Positions 20,701 through 31,761 of a stretch of DNA of 64,000 bases are shown here, in pieces. The notes beneath the pieces are model-generated. The model saw nothing but the letters and a program-made list of their open reading frames with translations, searched no databases and was not told the origin of the DNA. Numbering within the stretch: the first letter of the stretch is position 1; each line of letters begins with the position of its first letter. The position numbers and the translations under genes were made by a program. The DNA is from Apis mellifera. Its lineage: Eukaryota; Arthropoda; Insecta; Hymenoptera; Apidae. The stretch covers positions 1,605,001-1,669,000 of the forward strand of contig NC_037644.1 in assembly GCF_003254395.2 (NCBI RefSeq). Reading direction: 5' to 3'.

Positions 20701-23700
20701 TTATATATTCAACATTTTATCTATAAAGTTTAATTAAGTATCTAAATATGATTTAAGATTTTCAAGTATTATCTAAACATATTAAAAAAACCAGCAATTT
20801 TATAACATTTATAAAATCTTGGTAATTTTTTTTATCTTAAAATTCCATAAAAATAGTAGCTTTAATAAAAAAAAAATAAATATAAAAATAAATAATGAAT
20901 TTTAATTCTGATTCTAAATCTATTGAAAAATATTATTTATTGTATATCTTTCTTTGTTCAAAAGTTCATAAGAAATTAATTTATTTAACAAATTCATATA
21001 AAATCTTGGTTATTAAAAAAAAATAAAATAAAAAAAATATATATATCGATTTGAAAGATTTGATTGCAATGATGGCAGAAGGAGCAAAGGGTTAGGACAC
21101 AGAGTGACGGGAATGGTTTCGTGACCGGCCTCAACAGTATCTTAACATCTCGACCAAGTCTAAAAGATCGCGTGCTATAACGTGCGCCAGTTACTGTTAC
21201 TCTTGTTCCTTGTTTCTATATCGACCGGAGTTAGCTTTGTGGAATCGACACGATTTCCCGATTTACCGGTTGTCCCCTATCCAATTTTCTCTTTTTTTGA
21301 ATCTACTATATTTACGTGATGTATATTTCTTGTACGTGTTTATTTCTTCTTAGAAATTTTACAGGGTGACTCGAAAACTATAATGTACTTTTTTATTTTA
21401 AGAAATAAAATATTACTTTAAAAAAATAGCTAATACAAATTCAGAAAAAATAAGTAGAATTATAACAAATTAAATTTTATAGAAAATAATCTGAAATTAT
21501 TATTTTGGATGCTATGAAAGATCACAAATTGATTTGAATTGCATTGATTGATATTTTGTAATTGAAATTCTATAATAGATATATATATATATATATATAT
21601 ATTGTTAGGATTTATTATTTGATCCATTCTATATAATATTTTATAATATAGAAATTATATTAAGAGATCTCGGATTTTAAATATAAATTTTTTCTGTTAT
21701 AAAAAAATACATAAATAAGTTTATCTCGATATTAATTACAAATTTAATTTTATATTTTGAATTTATATTAATTTACTTATTATATAAACCTAAAATTATT
21801 TTTCCAAATTTATATAAAATTATATAATATATAATTATAAAAATTTTATATAACCTAAAATTACTTTCTAAATTACTATTTGTTAGAATTTTTGAATAAT
21901 CAAATTGAGGAATCTACATATGTGATTTAGTATGTTCCTAACCTTTTCATTTTGTAGATGGAAAGAATGAAATATTTCGTAAATTGACCCTTTTATTAGC
22001 AATAAGTACTATCATAAACCTGTCCTATATGATTGATCGATATGATTTACACTTCCATATATGTGTTTCCTTCTCGTTAATAAATCTTCATAACCAATCT
22101 TATAATTTTTATTTTCTACACCTACTATATATATCATCTATTATTTAAATGAAATTTTTCGTATCTTTATCAGTTTCTTGCAGTTACAATTTTCACTTTT
22201 CTTTTCTATGTTATAACGAAAATATATTAACAAAAAAAAACATATCTACGTCCTCGACCCATATTTATAAAAATATCAAAATGATAATCTCAGAAGCAAA
22301 CTATATCAAGGATTTCCTTAAACTATACGAAATTATAGTGTTCAAATTTTCTAGCCTGATACTTATTCCATATTATACTTAATTTCGATAATGATTGTCG
22401 ATATAATTCGTCAAAATATCGGAAGTATATATATATATAATATATATCACTTAGATCGTAATCTATTCCAAGTAAGTACTATTAATAAAAGAAAAATTCA
22501 ATTTCTACTTATATTATTTATTTTTATACTGTAAAAATCTAAAGTTTGACAAGAATAAGACATAAAATGTAAATATAAATAAATACAAAATTTAAAAATT
22601 TAAAAATTTTTTAAAAAAGAATGATACTATTTTAAAAGAGGTTAGGTTACAGATTGCGACTTCTGAAAGTTCCACTTTGCGATTTACGAATATCATAGTA
22701 AATGTAATATTCGAAATTAGCTGAAAATGATGCTTGTAGCCGTTATTAGCCTAGTCCTTAACCGACATCCAAGAACTACAAGATTTACATACCGTCGACA
22801 CGCAGGTCATTGCATTTATTGTCAATTGAGAAATTGAAACGGGAAAAATTCGATAAATCATGATAAATTTTTCATAAAATATTAAAAAAGAATATAATAA
22901 AATATACAATACAATAAACAAAAATTATAGTTAAAATATAATAATATTATTGCGCCAAAATATTGCAGAGAGCAAGAATATATTTTTTCTGAAATAAATA
23001 ATAGGATTAGAAAGAGAGATGAAACAAGAGTATTTACTTTGATAGATTTGCTGATTTTAACTATAGCTATAACTGGCTATAACTGAAATCTAGAATATAT
23101 ATATATATATAGAATATATATTTATAAGAATTCTATAATATTAATAAATTCTTTTATTTTTTTATTTAAATAAGAAACATTTAATCTTTTAATCAAAAAT
23201 GTTACTTTTATAATTAATTATTAAATAACCTCAAATGTAAGACAATTTGCATTAGTTCAATTTCGACAATTCAGCTTATTATAAACTAAATTATGTATAT
23301 ACATACAATGTTATTAATTTTCCACGTGAACTTGATAAAGAACAGAAATAATTTTCTTCAGTCCTTGACGATGTTCTAATCATAAGTTTTTCTTCGACAC
23401 GAGGCATTCATCGAGTCACACCATCTTTTTGTACGATATGTTGATAGATTAAGAAATAAATGGATGTAGATAATTATTGTCATTGCATGTTGTTCGCACG
23501 AAAAAAAAACGATCACGTGTCGAATATCAAAAATCTCAGATTTTGTCTATATTAACAACACGTTGTATTACGATTACGTGCAACTTTAAGTTGAACAAAA
23601 TGACGAACATGATTTGCTTCTTAGTTAATAATGTTACTTGCTGGTTAATGAGGATAAGTACTGATTGTTTGAAATGAAAAGTGAAGTAAATTGATTGTCT

Positions 23701-26700
23701 TTCAGTTTGTTAAACATGTTAAAAATTTATAACTTTTATATAGTATATAATATTGAAATTATTTAAGAAGCATAAATCAAATTTTTTTTAATTGAAATTG
23801 ATTATTAAAATAAATAATTGGAAATAATTTATGATGGTAAGAAATTTTAAATAAAATAGTTTTTATTGGAAATTAAATTAAAATTAAGATTGTAAATAAG
23901 TAATTAAAGATGTAGTGATTTTTATAAGAATATTTTTTTAAAAATAATTACACTATAAATCTTGATTTACGATTTATTTTTATATTATTCCTTTTATTAA
24001 TTTTATTTTATATTTTTAAGAAGAAATTATTTTATTTCCAAAAAACTTTATAGTAACTAAATTACTAAGTAATTACTCTAGTAACTAGATTACTAGATAG
24101 TAATTTTATAGAAACTATTGGTAATTTTACTTACCATCAGGAGTGTAGATATTCAAATACAGACAATCTTCGCTAACTCCAGGATCAACTTGATCAGGTG
24201 GTAACAATCTTTTATAAATTTTTTCATGGAGCTTCAAACGATTTGTCATTTGCTGGCAGGATGATGCAAATTGTGTTGCATTTCGTATACCGCTCCATGA
24301 TGGGAGCGGTTCGGTAACAGGAATAGTGAAACGTAATTTTCCTAATGGTGGCTGAGCATAAGGTATTCCTAAATATTGTATCACCTTCTGAGTAACACTT
24401 AAAAATACCTGGAATATAAACGAAGAAATAATTTTTAATTTGCTTTGAAAAAAAAATTAAGTTTACTATTTTTATATTTTTAAAAAGACAATTTTTTAAA
24501 TATCCAAAATTAGAACAATTGACAAATAAAAATCTCTTTATGAAAAAAATGATATTAGATATTCAAACTTTTGTCAAATAATTGTTTTAAGAATAAGAAA
24601 AAGAAGATAATTCGCGTTATTTCACATTAATTATCGATATTATGACTTTTAAGAAAAAGCTGAATACTTCTTGACGAAACATGAATTTACATGTGACAAA
24701 TTATTCTTCCATATGTAGTGAAAAATAATAGTCTGCAATCAAAACTTCAAACTACTTAAACTTAACATCAGGTTCGAGCACAATACAATCGTGGATTCAT
24801 TTTTTAAAGGTAATCAAAATTACATTACTCATAGTTCACGTAACTTGTGATTTTTATCGAAGCTATATTACGATTTCTTATCGCATAAAATAAAATTGCA
24901 AAGATTGATACTTTTATGGAAAATTCTTAACTTAATTTCAAATTTAATTTTTATATGAATATATCTTAAGTTTATAGTCACGATACTATCGTTACTTTAA
25001 TATAAATTAATTTTTTTTTATATTTTCTTTTTACACATTACTTTTGAAAAATGTATACATCAATCATAATTCTATTAATTAAAATGATTTTTTTTTGAAT
25101 TGATAAGTAGATAATTTGAATTAATGAAACAATTATATGCAGAACAAATGCTAACCTAATCTAATTGATTATTTCTGATAAATCGAATATAGTTGTCGAA
25201 TATAGTTGATTATACTGTATAATAAGAGATATATTTAATTAATCCAAATATATTTACTAATTAAAAGATATTAAAAAGGTAAAATTATTTATAAAATATT
25301 CTATTTAAAAAAATAAACGTAAATTTAGTACTAGTTTGGAATATATAATTACTCGTAAAAAATAATAGTTTTTTAGGAAGGAAGGAATATGCGATTGCGT
25401 GAGATTGAAATATCATAGGTTCAAGAAACTTTTTCTTCTGTTTTCCTGAGATTTCATAAGTGCAGAAATTTCGCAAAAATGAAAAGGGAAAAGGTAAAAA
25501 ATAGTGTAGTATTAAAATTCATAAATGTTAAAAATTAGTATTCATTGTGCATATTATCTACATATATTTAGTTGAAACAATTGAAACTTACGGTGCTCGC
25601 ATGTAATTGTTTCTCATGCGGTTAAAATGCCAAATACTTATTCAAATGCAGATTTTTCACTTTAACGTTTCTATATGGCACAATGATATATGAATTTCCG
25701 TCATATGAAGCTCGTTTGTTATGCAAAAATGATGTATATTAAAAAAAGGCAGTAATATAAATTGTAATTTATCAGATTTTATTATAGAAAATTTTTCAGA
25801 TAAAAATTTAAGAATGCTTAAGAAATATTTTTAAAATTTTTAAATTCTAAGAAAATAAATTATCATAAAATCCTAAAATAAAATCCGCCTAGATTTCTGA
25901 TTTTTAAAATTTAAAAAATTGTTTAAATTTAAGAAATTTAAAATCTAAAAATCTCATCTTTTCAATAATAATAATATTTAATTCTCGATTTAATTCTTTA
26001 ATCTAAACTTTATAATAAACATTCCCATTTAAATAAAGAATTATTTAATCAAAAATTTTTTCAAAGAAAAATAAAAGATAAAGGATTTCTTTCAATCTCT
26101 TCTCTAATACGAATATGAATATAATTATATATAATATCTTCAATAAAAAAAAAATATAAAATTTGAAAAAGATTATAATATTTTATCTTTAATTAATAAA
26201 TAACTTTCCATTTTCTAGCAAATACGTCAACTTAAATTATTTATACAAATAAAGCTTGACATTTGTATAAGTTTAATTCGGTTTCAGATTTATTTAATTC
26301 AATCCATTGAATCACATGGGAAAATACGTATGTATGATAATTTTCTATTTTCTCGTGAATAACAAAATTGACAATTGAATCTCGAAGGAATTCGTATAAA
26401 AAAGATATCAACTTATTATTAAATCCTCTTATTTAAACTATTTTATAAAGACAACAAAATACTTCCAAAAAAAAAAAAAAAAAAAAAAAAAAAGAAGAGA
26501 GAAACATAATGTGCAATTTGATAGTTTTGTATTTACAATGAAGAAATCGCATGCTTGTCCTACATTATTAGAAACATAGACAACTTGTCCAATTATACAT
26601 CATTACTATTACAAAATTTCAATGACGCAGCAGACATAGCTTTCTGGTTGGCGATTGTCACGAATCTGCCAACAAATATTTCAATCAGATTTATACATGA

Positions 26701-26957
26701 ATACACTTTCTGCTCTGTTAACACACAATGTATCAATGTTACAGGAACGGGAGGAAGAAAATCACATGTACGGAGTCTAGATCAGAATAAAATCGTCGCA
26801 CCTCCTTGCCAACGACTGTTCCCTGCTCGGAGATCTTGACCACAGGTTGTTCACGGCCCAATCCCTGTCTTGCATGGGTCCTCTGAGAATTGATGACCGG
26901 TAACACGGCAAAAAATCGCGGGAACAACGCGAAAAACAGCCACGCGGGACACCTCAT
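16425..26957 (-). CDS. Type-B carboxylesterase / cholinesterase-like protein (four coding exons, 621 aa)
   Basis: Minus-strand segments 26957-26802, 24408-24135, 18943-18834 and 17750-16425 join in frame to 621 residues. Residues 1 to about 24 are a hydrophobic signal peptide. YLGIPYAQPPLG and EDCLYLN (132-138) are the family N-terminal block and signature 2; Cys103 and Cys134 fit the conserved first disulfide. The oxyanion motif is HGGDF (158-162). Signature 1, from FGGSPSN to GHSSG, carries the nucleophile Ser239; Glu363 (YTNNEQ) and His490 (GVPHMFEL) complete the triad, so it should be catalytic. N-glycosylation sequons at 95, 330, 331, 404 and 591. The tail (about 606-621) is hydrophobic and ends the protein, resembling a GPI-anchor signal. 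Known family role: hydrolysis of carboxylic esters outside the cell. Substrate unknown; juvenile-hormone, odorant or neurotransmitter esterase cannot be told apart by eye. Convergent to Rap1. Confidence 0.93.
18834..18943 (-). CDS. Esterase coding exon 3 (oxyanion loop)
   Basis: A 110-bp exon between the acceptor TTCCTATAG and the donor GTAAGT. It completes a split Gly codon from exon 2 and encodes NRPDDGWPVMVWFHGGDFNT and 16 more residues, in phase with exon 4. Missed by simple ORF searching because it is short. HGG is the oxyanion-hole motif; the following Asp replaces the Gly common in the family. Confidence 0.93.
18944..24134 (-). other. Esterase intron 2
   Basis: 5.2 kb, AT-rich. Two stretches, about 19870-20220 and 21060-21290, are noticeably GC-richer and less repetitive and could be intronic regulatory elements. 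An (AT)n run lies at 21581-21602. Open frames in it (19902-20172, 22149-22382, 23477-23677) have no esterase or other recognisable sequence. Confidence 0.8.
24135..24408 (-). CDS. Esterase coding exon 2
   Basis: The acceptor TTTATATTCCAG ends at 24409 and the donor GTAAGT begins at 24134. Encodes residues 53-143 (VFLSVTQKVIQYLGIPYAQP to NIYTPD) plus the first base of a Gly codon completed in exon 3. Contains the PPLGKLRF block and EDCLYLN signature. Confidence 0.94.
24409..26801 (-). other. Esterase intron 1
   Basis: 2.4 kb, AT-rich, containing a run of 27 A residues at 26467-26493. No nested gene seen. The donor is GTGCGA, weaker than the others in this gene. Confidence 0.75.
26467..26493. 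repeat. Poly(A) run
   Basis: Twenty-seven consecutive A on the + strand. I see no target-site duplication or retroelement body upstream, so it is treated as a simple homopolymer. Confidence 0.85.
26802..26957 (-). CDS. Esterase coding exon 1 (signal peptide)
   Basis: An ATG at 26957 in AGAATGAGG context (A at -3) opens a 52-codon exon. MRCPAWLFFALF and following hydrophobic residues form a signal peptide; VVKISEQGTVVGKE matches the usual esterase N-terminal strand and joins in phase to VFLSVTQK of exon 2. A longer frame upstream has no ATG. Least certain exon because the donor (GAG then GTGCGA) is weak. Confidence 0.8.
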
Positions 26958-27130
26958 TCTGCAGACTGACTGATTTGCCACGGAAACAATCGGCGGCTTT
27001 ACTCTGGGGTCTCAGTTCAACCCTTGCGTGACTTCATTCGACCACCCGCGGCCAGTTTCTCCTCCTCAGCCTCGAGACCTGCGCTCTTTCACTTGCGGCT
27101 TTCTTGCGTCGTTCAAAGTCGCGTGTTAGC
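26958..27130 (-). promoter_or_regulatory. Probable 5' UTR/promoter-proximal region of the esterase
   Basis: This segment upstream of the esterase ATG is clearly GC-richer than the DNA beyond 27150 and contains CpG sites (CCACCCGCGGCC near 27040). Consistent with a leader and promoter; no specific start site or TATA box can be assigned. Confidence 0.35.
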
Positions 27131-30100
27131 CATGGGTTTCACCCCTTATTGTTACAACATTTGATGTTTGGGGTGTTTCGATGTTTTATGTTTGTAGAAA
27201 GGATTTGAATTTAGGAAAAGAATTAGATTAGTATGTGAATTTGTTTAGATTGATTCATCTTTTGGGCTATGAAAGGATTAACATTTGTAGATGTGATAAA
27301 TGTTATTCCTAAAAAGTTAATATTATAATTTTAATTTGCACTTGTAATCTAAATTAATAATTGATTAGTCATAATCTAAAATTAATCGAGCTAACTCATT
27401 GGATAATCATGTTAGGCGGTAAGAATAGATTTGTGTACTTTATGGTTATACTGAATAGATTGGATGTTGATTTGGAATAGACTGAGATAATTTAGGAATA
27501 GATTATCATGAACAGAAATTGATTCTGTTTATTTTTAGATTGAGTGTTAAACTAGCATGTAGGAATAGCATATGCAAATTTAATTTCATTGGTTTATTTT
27601 TAAAGTATTAAAAAAATAGATTAGTGTGTTGAATTTTGGAACAGAATATAGGATGTAAGAAATTGAATATGCTAAATAATATTTTTTTGTTACTTTTTGT
27701 GTATTTTTACAAAGATAATTATACCGATAATGTCTTTCAGAAGAAATTCAATTAAGTCAGCCCATATTGGAAAATATATTTCATGTTTATTAATGTTTTA
27801 CGTGATAATATGTACATATTAATATCAATGCTTAAACATGCAAAAGCTGCATGAAATATTAACTTGAAATCAATTTTTATATTTATAATTCTTTAATAAA
27901 AAAAAAAAAAATCAAATCAAATTTCATAAAACTATGCAAAATTTATTTGTATGTAAGAATGTGTACGAAATGTTTATCGTAATTAAAAAAGCACAAAAAT
28001 CAATGATATGTTGAATGAAAAGAGAAAGAATATAACAATTTTCATAAAATATTTGTCGCTGAATCATGCCATGTTCATTTAACTTCAATTCGATTTGTAA
28101 TACACAAAAAGGATTTCCAATATTCTTTAATTTTCTTAAGTGAAACTTTAAGAATAGAATCGTTATTTTCAGACACAAATTGTTAAAATGGATAAGAGAA
28201 AGGAAAAGGGATGAAGAATAGAAAAAGTATGGATAAAGTAATATGATCGAAAAGATAGCTATTAGCGTGACCGCAAAAATCAAAAGAACGAAGAGATAAT
28301 GAGCGAGGGCATTAAGTAATATGCGCATCTAACATAGGTGAAAGGTGATATTATAGTTTGAATTGATGGCATCCAATTAAACCGATGAATTTAGGGTTGC
28401 AAGTGAGTCAAAGGTATGGAAAGAATAGACTATCGAACGTGACCTAAAATTTTATTATTAACCCTCTATAATGCCGTATGTTTTTCCATATCTATTTATC
28501 TAGATTTATTAAGTTTTTCAAATTACGTATCCATATCTTTTCTATCAATTTCATATATCTTTTTTTACTTTTTTATTTTTGTTATTTTCTATATTGTATT
28601 TTGTTATAATAATTATTATCAGATATCAAACTATTGATTCATATCCATTTTATTTTATGGATTTTAATTTCTATAAACTTTTTTCTGATTGTTTAAAAAA
28701 TGTTTTAATAAAATGAGATATTACTATTAATAATGATATAATTATATATATAGTTTAAAAATAAAATAATATATTTTTCCATTATTTTTATTATAATTTT
28801 GTGACATTTAATCTTAATCACAAACATGATATGATTAAGTTATTATTTCTACATTATTTAATTTCTGCTTATCTGAAAATGAATCAGAAAGATTAATGTT
28901 ATCCATTATAGAAATATTAACAGAAATATTGCGATTAACAATATTTTTGAAAAATGATTTTTCCATCTTGATGAAACAAATCGACATGTATGTATGAATA
29001 GTAATTTTGTGAATATATTCATTAAGTGTCCTTGAAAATCGATATCAAGGGTCTTTCGCCTTTGTAGCGCGGTAACACGCTATCATTAAGATGCAATTTT
29101 CGCGTTACTGTGAAAAACTAATGTGATCTTGAACTTGATTTTTGTTTAAAATTCTTCGTTTACTTAAAAAAGTAATTATTTATACAAAAATTACAATTAT
29201 TTAGTTTATTTATTGCTAATAAATTCATATATACGTTTCCAAATTGCAATGATTTTTTTACATGAATTTTGGATTTATATTTAAACAATATTAACAATGT
29301 TTATAGAAGTGGAATTTCTTAGATTTTTTGATATTGTTAATTATTAAATATTTTATTAGTTCTATACAGTTTTTGTTAATTTGAATTTCGAATTTTAAAT
29401 TTTAATCATATATATGACTAAAGAAACTCAATATTATTGAGCTTTGATTTGTTGAGAATTTATGAGTTATCAACTATAGATTGTAGAAAGTGAAGATTAT
29501 TGACTTGTACTTAAAAGCTTGAAATCGATCATGTTTGATTTTGAAAAAATTCAAAATATTTATCTTTGAAATTCGTAATTTGAAAATTTTTTATTTTTGA
29601 ATCTTAAAATCTAATATTGTTATATTTAAATATTGTTTAAAAATAAATATAAATAGCAATGACAAATTATTCAATTAAAAAAAATTATTTCTTTATTTTT
29701 AATTAATTTTAATAGACAAAGAAATTTTATCATTCATTTTTTTTAATAAAAATTATTTAGTTCATATTTGAGATCGTTGCGCCACATGTTATATTAATGA
29801 AGTTTTTGTCAATCCCTTATGGTAAAAAGATCTCAGTGCACAATCGGTAACGAAGATGTATTCTTCAAAAATATCTCGACTCTTTGAGAAATATTCAAAT
29901 ATATTAAAAGAAAATTATTAAAATTTATTATTATTTTCATAAATATATATATTAATAATTTAAAATAAAACTTTTATATTTTGGATAATATTAAATATAT
30001 GAATTGATAATACCAGAATATTATTACCAGAATAAAAAAAGATTTTATAAAATATCATTATATGTTAGATTGCATTTGAATTCAACTTTATATAATATTA

Positions 30101-30354
30101 TTTTTAAATTATGAGCATCATGTTGAAATTTTCTAATTTCTCTCGCACATGCGCATTCGGCGAAAATCTACAGTGGGGGAATAGACTTTAAACTCAGTGG
30201 GGGAAAATTACTGTTAGTCCATATACATCTTTTATTCGAATGTTTCGTATGTGTTTTCATATTCGTAGTTCAATATAAGTATTTATTTATTTAAAAATAA
30301 GGTTATATATAATAATCGTTAAATAAATGTATATTGATATATATAATTATATAT

Positions 30355-30410
<56 letters not shown>

Positions 30411-31100
30411 GATATATGTAATATATTTTATAATATATTTGTAAATCCTACATTCAATTTATTCGATTACTAATAATAGTAGTTTTCAATATTGTCAATT
30501 AAAATATCAATAAAAACGTATGCAAAATAATTTTTATAATTGAATATTCTTATATTCAATAATATATAATTATAATCTTTTATATTTTTTAAATACGATT
30601 AAATATTTTTTGTTATAGAATTGTTTATTTCGTTCGTTTCAATGAGATGTTAAAAAATTCATAATTATAAAAAATTGATTAAATAGCCATTATGACGTCA
30701 TTTTGTCCAGAATATTTAGCGATTATTTTTTCATTACGAGATTTATTTGATTTCAACAGAATATAGATAGAATTCATAAAATATAGATTTTCTATCAAAT
30801 ACACAATTACGTATTTTTCCAAATTTTATTTATTTATTTTCTTTTATTTCTTCCAAAATCACGATTATTCTAAAATTATTCAGATCGATTAACTCATAGA
30901 ACTTCCACGCGAGCGACATCTTCTCTTTCGAATCTTAACGCATCAACTATGTAATTTCATATATAAATATAAATACGTTTTTCAATAATTTCAGTTATGT
31001 ATCACACGAAAAAACACACAAATCGAAAAAAGACGGAAAATAAAAAATAGTAGCATCGGCCAGTTGAGCCAGGCAGGCATCGGTCTACCGTGAAGGGTTA
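27131..31100. other. Intergenic AT-rich DNA between divergent genes
   Basis: About 4 kb, very AT-rich, with no supported gene. The longest open frame (27924-28328, minus) is Leu/Phe/Ile-rich low-complexity translation of AT-rich DNA. A small GC-richer patch lies at about 29040-29110, and the pair GTGGGGGAA at about 30174 and 30198 is a short direct repeat. Confidence 0.6.
30357..30407. repeat. (AT)n microsatellite
   Basis: About 25 AT units, flanked by inverted short words (ATTATATATCAAT on the left, ATTGATATAT on the right), so the whole block can form a long cruciform. Confidence 0.92.
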
Positions 31101-31139
31101 AAAATACATATTCGATGGTCCTAATTCAATGACCGGCCA

Positions 31140-31679
31140 GCGTACGGCGATTTACATGAACGGTGCTCGCCTCCGTCGAGGACAGTCGTTGCATTGAGCG
31201 ACTCGCCGGCGACTAGAGCGGAGGAACGCGCGAGAGAGCAAGCAAACGGTTTAGTGTATGGGTTGGTGGCGGCTGTTTGCCGATTCGTTGACTTGCCGGC
31301 ACGGTCGGTCGGCTCGAGTCGAATGCTGCCACTCTCTCAGTCTGTCTCGCGACCGCGTGCCAAGGGGATGTCATTTCTTCTCTCCCTTCTGTGAACCTAA
31401 TTAACCAATTGACCAATCGTGTTTTATTTGTTTCTCACGATTATTTATAGTTTTTTTGCGATATTGATGTATAACGGATAAATCGGTAGCGCGCGCACGC
31501 GAAATGTGACGTATGTTCAATGGATCGACACTCGGGATAGCACTGGTAAAGACGATTCTGTGTTATCTTCCTTCTGTTCTTCCTACTTTTTTCCATGGAC
31601 CAGTGACAACAAGAAAGAATTGTTTGACGCTTTTGTGTGATTGTTTGCGGGAAAAATCGAACGGATTTGATGTGACGAG
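31140..31679 (+). promoter_or_regulatory. Candidate promoter and 5' UTR of the gene starting at 31680
   Basis: GC-rich and CpG-containing (31140-31400, again 31485-31510) within AT-rich flanks. It includes several short upstream open frames: 31323-31394 (23 codons), 31467-31481 (4 codons), a bare ATG-TGA at 31504-31509, and one from 31513 that overlaps the main start in another frame. This pattern suits a long regulated leader. The exact transcription start is not determinable. Confidence 0.5.
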
Positions 31680-31761
31680 ATGGGCAGCGAGGCGGACACG
31701 GAGACCACGGCTGCCAACGCCGTGGATTCGGATGGATCCGTTAGTTGGGAGGATTTTTTCG
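31680..31761 (+). CDS. First coding exon of an unrecognised gene
   Basis: An ATG with purine at -3 and G at +4 opens 27 codons plus one base, starting MGSEADTETT and ending SVSWEDFF, directly followed by the strong donor GTAAGT at 31762 (phase 1). The peptide is acidic, rich in Ser/Thr/Ala, lacks a signal peptide and resembles the flexible N terminus of a cytoplasmic protein. I do not recognise the family. No in-phase continuing exon could be assigned within the window, so the next exon is probably far downstream. The overlapping frame from 31513 also reaches this donor but looks less protein-like. Confidence 0.5.

Noticed and set aside
26467..26493. Poly(A) run as a retrotransposon tail
   Set aside because: No element body, truncated reverse transcriptase or target-site duplication seen beside it.
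27924..28328. 134-codon minus ORF as a membrane protein
   Set aside because: Composition is what AT-rich DNA gives (Leu/Ile/Phe); no motif and no plausible splice or leader structure.
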